Assembly (NCBI GenBank): GCA_021157555.1
Contig: JAGGWL010000309.1
Coordinates: 1 to 10,577, forward strand
Reading direction: 5' to 3'
Length of the DNA stretch: 10,577 nucleotides
Origin: Deltaproteobacteria bacterium
Lineage (GTDB): Bacteria; Desulfobacterota; Desulfobacteria; Desulfobacterales; BuS5
Shown here piece after piece: positions 5,104-10,577 of the stretch. Each line of letters opens with the position of its first letter. Within the stretch, counting starts at the first letter, position 1. Made by a program: the position numbers and the translations under genes. The notes under the pieces were generated by a model, which searched no databases, was not told where the DNA came from, and worked only from the letters and a program-made list of their open reading frames with translations.

Positions 5104-7251
5104 ATGAATAAGCTTGATGCGATATTTTCACCCAAGTCGGTAGCTGTTGTAGGTGCCTCATCCCAACCTGGAAAAGTAGGCCATGATATTTTCAAAAATA
5201 TTCTTTGGGGAGGTTACACAGGCACTCTTTATCCTGTAAACCCAAAAGCAAAATCAATTTTGTGCGTCAAGTCGCTCCCTTCTCTACTGGATATAGAAGA
5301 TATGGTTGATCTTGCAATGCTGATTCTTCCTCCGCAACGGATTGTAAAGGCTGTAGAAGACTGCATTAAAAAAGGCATAAAGGGAATAGTGGTTGTCTCT
5401 GCCGGATTTCGTGAAGTTGGCAAGGAAGGCCTTAAAATCGAAAACAGGATTACCGCTATGTGTATGGCGGCAGGCATCCGCCTTGTGGGTCCAAACTGCC
5501 TGGGTGTTATTAATCCGCATCCATCAATCAGTCTGAATGCAAGTTTTTCTGCAAGAATGCCTGCAGTAGGAAATATATCTTTTATTTCCCAAAGCGGTGC
5601 GTTGTGTACAGCGGTTTTAGATTTTGCAGCCGACAGAGGATTTGGTTTTTCCAAATTTATATCAATCGGCAACAAGGCAGATGTGGATGAATTTGATCTT
5701 TTAAGATATTATCATCATGATCCTGACACTGATGTAATAATGGTATATATGGAAGAATTGAGGATTTGCGGCCAGGCATTTATTGATGAAATCAAAAGTA
5801 TTACTTCCGGAGACAATCCGACTCCTGTTCTTGTCATAAAATCCGGAAAAACATCTGCCGGAGCCGCCGCTGCATCATCCCATACCGGCGCAATCGCCGG
5901 CACGGAAGCTGTATATGATGCAATTTTTGAAGAAGCAGGGATTATCCGTGTAGAGACAGTAAACGAGCTTTTTGATTATGCAGAAGCTTTTATTCCAAAA
6001 AAAATTCCACGAAGCAACGGAATCGCAATTGTAACCAATGCAGGCGGTCCCGGTATTGTTGCCACAGACATGACGGAAGCAGCAGGACTTAAGCTGGCCA
6101 AGCTGGGGGATGAAACTGTCAAGGCGCTTCAAAGCCATCTCCCGGCAACTGCAAACATTCATAATCCAATAGACGTTATTGGTGATGCATCAATGGACAG
6201 ATATGAAATGGCGCTTGATGCGGTTATAAAGGATGAAAATGTTGACGGTGCCATGGTTATTCTTACTCCCCAGTCCATGACAGATGTCACAGGAACTGCC
6301 GAAGCAGTCGTGAAAATTGCGGAGCGTACTTCAAAACCTGTTGTATGCAGTTTTATGGGAATTTTTGATGTTTCGGCAGGAGTTAAAATATTACAAAAGC
6401 ATCATATCCCCACCTACACTTTTCCGGAAAATGCAGCCAAAGCCCTTGGTATCCTCAACACTCGTTCAAAATGGTTGAACAGGCAAATTCTTGCGCAGTA
6501 TGAGTTTAAGCACGACAAAAAAAAGGCCAGAGGAATTATTAAAGGCTGCTTTGATCAAAAAAAAATGTACCTTGGTGAGCTGGATGGCCTGGAAGTTTTA
6601 AAAAGCTATGGCTTTAACACATTAACCACAATACTGGCCAAAGATGAGGAAGAGGCTGCAAAAACAGCAAATAATATAGGTTATCCGGTTGTTATGAAGA
6701 TAGTCTCTCCACAGATAATTCATAAATCTGATGCAGGGGGAGTTAAAGTCGGCCTGAAAAATGAAGATGAAGTGAAAACAGCATTTAAAGATATTATTGA
6801 AAATGCAAACGCATTTAATCCTGATGCGGTAATCAATGGCGTGCTTATCCAGAAAATGGCCGAGCCAGGACATGAAGTAATTCTTGGAATGAACAGATAC
6901 CCAATTTTCGGCCCGCTTATCATGTTCGGCATGGGTGGAATATTTGTTGAAATATTCAAGGATGTCGTTTTCAGGATAGCCCCTATTGGCAGGAACAACG
7001 CACAAGCCATGATAAAAAGCGTAAAAGTTTTTCCCATGCTTGATGGCTTCAGAGGCAGCCCTAAAGCTGACATTGAAACGCTTCAGAAAATGATTGTAAG
7101 CCTCTCCGATCTTGTATTGGACAACCCTGAAATACGGGAACTTGATATAAATCCTTTACTTGTACATGAGGAGGGACATGGCGTGACAGTTGCGGATGTA
7201 CGAATTATTTTATCGGAACCTGACCCTAAGTGTGCCATTAAAAAGGTTTAG
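5104..7251 (+). CDS. Acyl-CoA synthetase (ADP-forming), single chain
   Basis: A 715-residue enzyme of the NDP-forming acyl-CoA synthetase family (acetate-CoA ligase, ADP-forming). It interconverts acyl-CoA + ADP + phosphate and the free acid + CoA + ATP in the cytoplasm. Both halves, separate alpha and beta subunits in some archaea, are in one chain. Residues 1-130 are the CoA-binding domain (VAVVGASSQPGKVG at 13-26; LVGPNCLGV at 127-135). Residues 150-460 are succinyl-CoA-ligase-like (SQSGAL at 162-167), with the phosphate-carrying His in SSHTGAIAGTE (H260) and NAGGPG at 312-317. Residues 480-705 are an ATP-grasp domain (HKSDAGGV 540-547, FGMGG 608-612, ELDINPLLV 679-687). AAGGA at 5091-5095 lies eight bases before ATG. 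The acid used (acetate, propionate, branched or aromatic) cannot be told. In sulfate reducers such enzymes allow ATP gain or acid activation. The stop codon overlaps the first base of a repeat. Confidence 0.93.
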   Translation: MNKLDAIFSPKSVAVVGASSQPGKVGHDIFKNILWGGYTGTLYPVNPKAKSILCVKSLPSLLDIEDMVDLAMLILPPQRIVKAVEDCIKKGIKGIVVVSAGFREVGKEGLKIENRITAMCMAAGIRLVGPNCLGVINPHPSISLNASFSARMPAVGNISFISQSGALCTAVLDFAADRGFGFSKFISIGNKADVDEFDLLRYYHHDPDTDVIMVYMEELRICGQAFIDEIKSITSGDNPTPVLVIKSGKTSAGAAAASSHTGAIAGTEAVYDAIFEEAGIIRVETVNELFDYAEAFIPKKIPRSNGIAIVTNAGGPGIVATDMTEAAGLKLAKLGDETVKALQSHLPATANIHNPIDVIGDASMDRYEMALDAVIKDENVDGAMVILTPQSMTDVTGTAEAVVKIAERTSKPVVCSFMGIFDVSAGVKILQKHHIPTYTFPENAAKALGILNTRSKWLNRQILAQYEFKHDKKKARGIIKGCFDQKKMYLGELDGLEVLKSYGFNTLTTILAKDEEEAAKTANNIGYPVVMKIVSPQIIHKSDAGGVKVGLKNEDEVKTAFKDIIENANAFNPDAVINGVLIQKMAEPGHEVILGMNRYPIFGPLIMFGMGGIFVEIFKDVVFRIAPIGRNNAQAMIKSVKVFPMLDGFRGSPKADIETLQKMIVSLSDLVLDNPEIRELDINPLLVHEEGHGVTVADVRIILSEPDPKCAIKKV

Positions 7252-7272
7252 GAACGAGGACGAAAACGAGGA
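7250..7272. repeat. Partial copy of AGGAACGAGGAC repeat
   Basis: Bases 7250-7265 match 1549-1564 at 15 of 16 positions. The second, complementary arm found near 1571-1582 is missing; instead AACGAGGA occurs twice 12 bases apart (7253-7260, 7265-7272). The repeat begins inside the stop codon of the acyl-CoA synthetase gene. Confidence 0.55.
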
Positions 7273-7285
7273 AAAAACTAATATT

Positions 7286-7373
7286 TGGTGCCTGGGGCGA
7301 GAATTGAACTCGCACAGAGATTAACTCCGAGGGATTTTAAGTCCCTTGCGTCTACCTATTCCGCCACCCAGGC
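7286..7373 (-). tRNA. tRNA-Leu (anticodon UAA)
   Basis: On the minus strand a full class II tRNA runs from GCCTGGG (7367-7373) to CCCAGGC (7290-7296), forming the 7-bp acceptor stem, followed by discriminator A (7289) and an encoded CCA (7286-7288). The anticodon arm is AGGGA / CTTAAAA / TCCCT, giving anticodon TAA at 7337-7339, which reads UUA and by wobble UUG. A long variable arm and the GAGTTCAATTCTC T-arm fit tRNA-Leu. A strong promoter precedes it; a T6 run (7272-7277, minus) follows closely. It appears to be a single-gene unit. Confidence 0.96.
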
Positions 7374-7386
7374 AATTAATATAAAT

Positions 7387-7415
7387 ATTTTATCTGCTAT
7401 CTCTTGGAATGTCAA
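7387..7415 (-). promoter_or_regulatory. Sigma70-type promoter of tRNA-Leu
   Basis: On the minus strand a perfect -35 TTGACA (7410-7415) and a -10 TAAAAT (7387-7392) are separated by exactly 17 bases. Transcription would start near 7380, giving a leader of about seven bases before the tRNA 5' end at 7373. Confidence 0.82.
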
Positions 7416-7436
7416 CAAGGCAGGAGATATTTTTTT
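7398..7436 (+). terminator. Possible hairpin plus T-run
   Basis: TATCTC (7398-7403) pairs with GAGATA (7424-7429), and the inner TTG/CAA can extend it with a bulge. T7 follows at 7430-7436. It would stop plus-strand transcription coming through the tRNA from the acyl-CoA synthetase gene. The same bases form the tRNA promoter on the other strand, so the signal is uncertain. Confidence 0.35.
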
Positions 7437-8100
7437 AAGGGCGAGCATACTTTTTTATCCTGAATCCATGCATTACACCATGACAGCGGCAGGCAGTACT
7501 TAGCAGACAAGGTCTGCTGCCTGCAGCTTTAATCTTTTTCAGGGCAGCATAAAGAGCTTCGGGGCTGTATCCACCGACTCCGGGTGATAATTGCCTGCTT
7601 TGGACCACAACCGAACAAAAATCATTATAATGGATCGCTGCCAGCTTTTCATGCAGTATTCCCAGACGTGGTTTACCTGTATGAGTGCATATTTCTGCCG
7701 GTTCAGGGCAATTGTCAGGACAGATAAAATCCGCAAAACTGATATATAAAGCGCCGTCTTTTCCTTTTAAAGGATTAGGAAGAGTTGCTGCCAGTTCTTC
7801 AGGGATATTCAGAGGTTCAACAGAATATTCTTCAAAAAGTTGAGTCCGAATCCATTCATAAGCTACATGAACCGGAATTACAGGAATAATCCAGTCAGGA
7901 AAACCGCCTGAATCTAAATTATCGGCCAGGTACTTTATCCCTTCCATACAAACAGAATTAAATGAAAGGTTCGAAAATTGGCCGCAAACATCGTTTTTTT
8001 TGTCAATAATTGTTATATCTGCGCCGGGATATTTTTTTATTGCGGCTTGAGCGGCTTTTAGACCAAATTTGCCGCCGCCGAGTATCCAGAAACTTGTCAT
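7435..8100 (-). CDS. Unrecognised Rossmann-like protein with cysteine clusters
   Basis: A 221-residue protein I cannot assign to a family. The N-terminus, FWILGGGKFGLKAAQAA then ITIIDK at 29-34, has the strand, glycine loop, helix and acidic strand-end (D33) of a dinucleotide-binding fold. The middle is proline-rich with aromatic residues (PDWIIPVIPVHVAYEWIR). Two cysteine groups stand out: C127-x3-C131-x6-C138, inside FICPDNCPEPAEICTHTGKP, and C198-x5-C204-x-C206-H207 near the end. These could bind a metal or an Fe-S cluster. No signal peptide or membrane segment is seen. TCCTT at 8110-8114 (AAGGA on this strand) lies nine bases before the ATG. It is divergent from the maf operon, and its role is unknown. 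Confidence 0.75.
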   Translation of the reverse strand: MTSFWILGGGKFGLKAAQAAIKKYPGADITIIDKKNDVCGQFSNLSFNSVCMEGIKYLADNLDSGGFPDWIIPVIPVHVAYEWIRTQLFEEYSVEPLNIPEELAATLPNPLKGKDGALYISFADFICPDNCPEPAEICTHTGKPRLGILHEKLAAIHYNDFCSVVVQSRQLSPGVGGYSPEALYAALKKIKAAGSRPCLLSTACRCHGVMHGFRIKKYARP

Positions 8101-8130
8101 TTGAAATATTCCTTATTATTCTTGTTAATA

Positions 8131-8159
8131 ATTATATCATTTGATATTAAAAAGGTCAT
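8131..8159 (-). promoter_or_regulatory. Extended -10 promoter for the 8100 gene
   Basis: On the minus strand TGATATAAT (8131-8139) is a perfect extended -10. Seventeen bases upstream is ATGACC (8154-8159), four of six matching TTGACA. The start would be near 8124, leaving a leader of about 24 bases that contains the AAGGA site. Confidence 0.5.
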
Positions 8160-8757
8160 GCATAATCTAAAAAAAGAATCATTATTAATACTTGCATCAG
8201 AATCTCCCCGTCGCAAAGAACTTTTAGCTGGCGCAGGTCTGTCGTTTACTGTTATCCCTAGTTTATTTGATGAAAGCTCTGTTCCAATCTCAGCGCCTGA
8301 AACATATGTAAAACTTCTTGCGGAGAGCAAAGCCTCCGATGTATCAAATAAATATCCTGAACAATGGATTATTGGAGCCGATACTATTGTTCAGTCAGAT
8401 AATGATATTCTTGGCAAGCCGTCATCCGAAAAAGATGCTTTCCGCATGTTAAAACAGTTAAACGGCAGAATACATCATGTTGTCACAGGTTATTCCATAT
8501 GCTGTAAAAAAAGAAACTTTAACTTTACAGAAGCTGTAACAACAGAGGTTCTTTTTAAAGACTTAACAGAAAAAGAAATCTGCTGGTATATTAACACAAA
8601 AGAACCCTTTGATAAAGCAGGCGCTTATGCAATTCAGGGACTTGCCTCACGCTTTGTTAAACGAATAAACGGTTCCTATACAAATGTAGTAGGTTTGCCT
8701 GTATGCGAAGTTATAGAAGCTTTGGAACGGACGAAAATATGGAGCCGAAACATATGA
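8158..8757 (+). CDS. maf: Maf-type nucleotide pyrophosphatase
   Basis: A 199-residue Maf/HAM1-related enzyme that hydrolyses nucleoside triphosphates to monophosphates and pyrophosphate, clearing non-canonical or excess nucleotides. Visible marks are LASESPRRKELL (12-23), GADTIV (73-78) with D75, LGKP (86-89), DKAGAYAIQG (152-161) and NGSYTNVVGLP (171-181). The AYAIQG...GSYTNVVGLP end fits the dTTP/UTP branch (YhdE-like) better than the YceF branch. A TTG at 8101 is in frame but adds 19 hydrophobic residues not expected in Maf and abuts the opposite gene, so ATG 8158 was chosen. Its AAGG (8152-8155) is only two bases from the ATG, an unusually short spacing. First gene of a three-gene operon; its stop overlaps the next start by four bases. 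Confidence 0.9.
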   Translation: MHNLKKESLLILASESPRRKELLAGAGLSFTVIPSLFDESSVPISAPETYVKLLAESKASDVSNKYPEQWIIGADTIVQSDNDILGKPSSEKDAFRMLKQLNGRIHHVVTGYSICCKKRNFNFTEAVTTEVLFKDLTEKEICWYINTKEPFDKAGAYAIQGLASRFVKRINGSYTNVVGLPVCEVIEALERTKIWSRNI

Positions 8758-9455
8758 AACAAGAAAATGGTTTTAAAAAACGGTTGAGCAGTATTAAAGA
8801 AAGAATCATAAACGCTGCTATCTCATCCGGTCGTGATCCGGCCGATATCCGTCTGGTGACTGTCAGCAAAAAAATGCCTGAAGAAAAAATTATAAAGGCT
8901 ATTGATGCCGGGGCTGATATTCTGGGAGAAAATTTTATTCAGGAGGCTCGTCAAAAAGCAGAACACCTGTCATCCAGAAATATATCATGGCACTTTATAG
9001 GCCACCTCCAATCGAATAAAGCGAAATACGCTGTTAAAATATTTGACCTTATTCATACCGTAGACTCTCTTAAACTTGCACTGGAATTAAATAAACGGGC
9101 TGAAAATATAAATAAAATACAGCATATTCTTATACAGGTCAATATCAGCGGTGAATTATCCAAATCTGGAGCCGAGCCTGATAAGGTTATGGATTTATTG
9201 AAAAAAATTAGTTTATTGAAAAATTTATCCATACAAGGTCTTATGACCGTTCCTCCTTTTTCCAGTAATCCTGAAAAAACACGTCCCTTTTTTGCATCCT
9301 TAAGAAATTTGAAAGACAAAATAAACAAAGAAGCGCTGCCTGGTATTCACATAAAAGAGCTTTCCATGGGTATGACCGGCGATTTCGAGACTGCAATAGA
9401 AGAAGGAGCCACTCTGGTAAGGATTGGAACGGCAATTTTTGGAAAAAGAGATTGA
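8754..9455 (+). CDS. yggS: PLP homeostasis protein (YggS family)
   Basis: A 233-residue PLP-binding protein of the YggS/PROSC family, a single TIM-barrel domain that binds pyridoxal phosphate and buffers vitamin B6 and amino-acid pools. No enzymatic activity is established for the family. Key blocks: LVTVSKK (34-40) with PLP lysine K39, LGENFIQEA (57-65), WHFIGHLQSNKAKY (79-92), HTVDSL (101-106), QVNISGE (128-134), SMGMTGDFE (204-212) and GATLVRIGTAIFG (218-230). Earlier in-frame ATGs at 8703 and 8739 lie inside maf. ATG 8754 has GGAG at 8741-8744, nine bases upstream, and overlaps the maf stop as ATGA. The length is usual for the family. Confidence 0.95.
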   Translation: MKQENGFKKRLSSIKERIINAAISSGRDPADIRLVTVSKKMPEEKIIKAIDAGADILGENFIQEARQKAEHLSSRNISWHFIGHLQSNKAKYAVKIFDLIHTVDSLKLALELNKRAENINKIQHILIQVNISGELSKSGAEPDKVMDLLKKISLLKNLSIQGLMTVPPFSSNPEKTRPFFASLRNLKDKINKEALPGIHIKELSMGMTGDFETAIEEGATLVRIGTAIFGKRD

Positions 9456-9982
9456 AAATACTGCTTCATATATGCTGTGCACCCTGTTCAATCTATCCGG
9501 TTAAAATCCTCCGGGCGGAAGGCATGGATGTTTTCGGTTTTTTCTATAACCACAATATTCATCCATATTCTGAGTGTGTCAAAAGAAGAGAAACGCTTGA
9601 AAGTTATGCAGAGTCGATTGATCTGCGTGTAATATATCAAAAAGAGTATAACCTTGAAGAATTCATAAGAAATGTCGTCTTCCGGGAAGCTGACAGATGT
9701 TCTTACTGTTACCATGACAGGCTAAAATCTGCGGCACTGGTTGCAAAAAAAGGTAAATTTGATTATTTTTCTTCAACCTTGCTCTATAGTAAATTTCAAA
9801 AACACGGAATGATACATTCGATTGGAAAATCAATCGGGAAATTAGTTGGAGTTCCATTTTTATACCTTGATTTCCGGCAGGGATGGAAGGAAGGAATTGA
9901 GGAGTCCAAACACCTTGGATTATACAGGCAACAATACTGTGGATGCATTTACAGTGAAAAAGAAAGATTTTATCATAAATAA
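9452..9982 (+). CDS. queH: Epoxyqueuosine reductase QueH
   Basis: A 176-residue protein of the QueH family (formerly DUF208), which performs the last step of queuosine synthesis: reduction of epoxyqueuosine at the wobble position of tRNAs with GUN anticodons. QueH replaces the unrelated cobalamin-dependent QueG. The cysteine pattern is complete: HICCAPC (6-12; C8, C9, C12), ECVKRRE (C42), RCSYCYHDR (C83, C86) and YCGCIYSE (C163, C165). These include the Fe-S and redox cysteines of the family. The start is TTG at 9452, overlapping the yggS stop TGA by three bases (TTGA), so translation is probably coupled. GGA (9441-9443) and AGAG (9447-9450) are the possible ribosome sites. It is the last gene of the maf operon; no other queuosine genes are in view. 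Confidence 0.94.
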   Translation: MKILLHICCAPCSIYPVKILRAEGMDVFGFFYNHNIHPYSECVKRRETLESYAESIDLRVIYQKEYNLEEFIRNVVFREADRCSYCYHDRLKSAALVAKKGKFDYFSSTLLYSKFQKHGMIHSIGKSIGKLVGVPFLYLDFRQGWKEGIEESKHLGLYRQQYCGCIYSEKERFYHK

Positions 9983-10008
9983 ATAATTTTGATTTGCTGC
10001 CAATTATT
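9982..10008. terminator. Weak A+T hairpin between convergent genes
   Basis: AATAATT (9982-9988) pairs with AATTATT (10002-10008), a 7-bp stem of A-T pairs only, in the short gap between queH and the convergent 10013 gene. No G+C pairs or long T-run support efficient termination. Confidence 0.2.
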
Positions 10009-10012
10009 ATCG

Positions 10013-10372
10013 TTAAAGCAGCTTAACGAGGGTGGCTATAATAGCTGTCTGAGCAAGCAGCATACCGGCTGTCCATTTGATAATTTCTAACTTGGTTTTT
10101 GTATGTTCTTTTGCGGAATCAAACCTTATTTGCTTATGTTCTTTTTCGGAATCGGACCTTATTTGCTCAAGATCCTTTTTTAAATCGGACCTTATTTGCT
10201 CAAGATCCTTTCTAAGAACCGATTCGGTGCGCCTCAAATCCACCCTTGTAGCAAGACGTCCCTCTATGATCTCGACAAATGTTTCAGCCTGAGCTTCCGC
10301 CTGAGATTCAGGCACGCCAGCGGCTTTAAGCCTTTTTACGTAAGCTAACGTATCAAATGCGATTGATCCCAT
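10013..10372 (-). CDS. DUF1640/CCDC90-like coiled-coil protein with C-terminal anchor
   Basis: A 119-residue protein. The start MGSIAFDTLAYVKRLKAAGV followed by PESQAEAQAE is typical of a bacterial family I associate with DUF1640/CCDC90 (from memory): MxxxxFDTLxxxxxLKxAGxxxxQAEA. The middle (about 45-95) is a coiled coil built of 11-residue units: KDLEQIRSDLK, KDLEQIRSDSE, KEHKQIRFDSA, KEHTKTKLEII. One hydrophobic helix (about 100-117, WTAGMLLAQTAIIATLVKLL) anchors it in the membrane. A longer in-frame start at 10468 adds 32 residues from non-coding DNA. ATG 10372 has AAGG nine bases upstream on this strand and gives the usual family start. Such genes often travel near toxin or mobile genes, but none is seen here. 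Function is unknown. Confidence 0.8.
   Translation of the reverse strand: MGSIAFDTLAYVKRLKAAGVPESQAEAQAETFVEIIEGRLATRVDLRRTESVLRKDLEQIRSDLKKDLEQIRSDSEKEHKQIRFDSAKEHTKTKLEIIKWTAGMLLAQTAIIATLVKLL
10117..10215. repeat. 33-base tandem repeat within the coiled-coil gene
   Basis: Three units start at 10117, 10150 and 10183. Units two and three are identical at 32 of 33 bases; unit one is more diverged. Flanking sequence continues the 11-residue protein period without clear DNA identity. The near identity points to recent duplication that keeps the frame. Confidence 0.8.
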
Positions 10373-10495
10373 ATTTAATAACCTTAAACCAGGATGGGAA
10401 GACGTCCCCTTTTCCCACTTTTTATAAAAAATTGCAACTATAGTCATCCTCAGGTGACTTGATACCAATTTTGGACTTGGTCATCGTCCCGACCA
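10373..10495. other. Intergenic stretch upstream of the coiled-coil gene
   Basis: No gene is supported here. A TGGGAA...TTCCCA inverted pair lies near 10395-10420 and a CCAATTTTGG palindrome near 10466-10475. No convincing promoter for the minus-strand gene is found. Confidence 0.4.
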
Positions 10496-10540
10496 CCCGG
10501 CAATAAATTGCCGGGCTATTGTCTATCGCCCCGATGGGGC
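10496..10540. repeat. Double-hairpin intergenic repeat, copy B
   Basis: A 9-bp stem (10496-10504 with 10507-10515) around AA, a 12-base spacer (10516-10527, CTAT...ATC) and a 5-bp stem GCCCC/GGGGC (10528-10532 with 10536-10540) around a 3-base loop. Every length equals copy A at 20-64, while the stem bases differ and stay paired. Eight of 12 spacer bases match. Confidence 0.82.
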
Positions 10541-10577
10541 TTATACAACGGAAAACTGTCTTAACAAATGGAGGATA

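Noticed and set aside
5229..7073. Several minus-strand open frames opposite the acyl-CoA synthetase
   Set aside because: They are shadows of a well-supported gene with no recognisable motifs or ribosome sites.
7285..7503. Plus-strand open frame of 72 codons
   Set aside because: It reads the opposite strand of tRNA-Leu and its promoter; MVPGARIELAQRLTPRDFKS is a translated tRNA artefact.
8101..8157. TTG start for maf with a hydrophobic leader
   Set aside because: Maf proteins start just before the LASxSPRR motif; the segment carries the promoter and ribosome site of the opposite gene.
8703..8753. Upstream starts for yggS inside maf
   Set aside because: ATG 8754 gives the usual family length, has GGAG nine bases upstream and overlaps the maf stop in the common ATGA manner.
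10373..10468. 32-residue extension of the coiled-coil protein
   Set aside because: No family likeness; the typical MGSIAFDTL start at 10372 has an AAGG ribosome site.

Overview
The window looks like a stretch of chromosome from an anaerobic Desulfobacterota member, most likely Desulfobacterales. This is inferred from the gene types: a small protein resembling the Desulfovibrio DVU0772 family, a single-chain ADP-forming acyl-CoA synthetase, a free-standing B12-binding-type domain, a DUF1640/CCDC90-type coiled-coil protein, QueH, and many short palindromic intergenic repeats. The DNA is A+T-rich. No 16S rRNA or taxonomic marker is present, so the placement is tentative.

Layout. At 1-100 there is a repeat made of consecutive hairpins. 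A small calcineurin-type metallophosphoesterase follows (153-818), then a 30-base palindrome and a small cobalamin-binding-like protein (897-1436). After a 35-base palindromic repeat comes a large, very A+T-rich gene for a two-pass membrane protein with a divergent Ser/Thr-kinase-like cytoplasmic domain (1604-4054). Directly after its stop lie two gene remnants: the C-terminal end of a type I restriction specificity subunit (HsdS, about 4056-4223) and the C-terminal end of a GxxExxY-family protein (4231-4371). A 337-base gene-free stretch holds an 8-base tandem repeat and an inverted repeat. This middle part (about 1550-4700) has the marks of an accessory or recombining region.

From 4709 the sequence returns to housekeeping-type content. 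A DVU0772-like small protein preceded by a nine-G tract is followed by the ADP-forming acyl-CoA synthetase (5104-7251), probably in one operon. A tRNA-Leu(UAA) on the minus strand (7286-7373) has a very good sigma70-type promoter. An unrecognised cysteine-containing, Rossmann-like protein (7435-8100, minus) is divergent from a tightly packed maf-yggS-queH operon (8158-9982) whose genes overlap by 4 bases at each junction. A DUF1640-like coiled-coil protein with 33-base internal repeats lies on the minus strand (10013-10372).

At the right edge (10496-10540) is a second copy of the double-hairpin repeat seen at the left edge. It has exactly the same geometry (9 bp, 2-base loop, 12-base spacer, 5 bp, 3-base loop) but different stem sequences. 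This is the most striking non-coding signal in the window. I see no complete new multi-gene system. The best candidates for novelty are the membrane kinase-like protein, the unknown cysteine protein and the repeat families.
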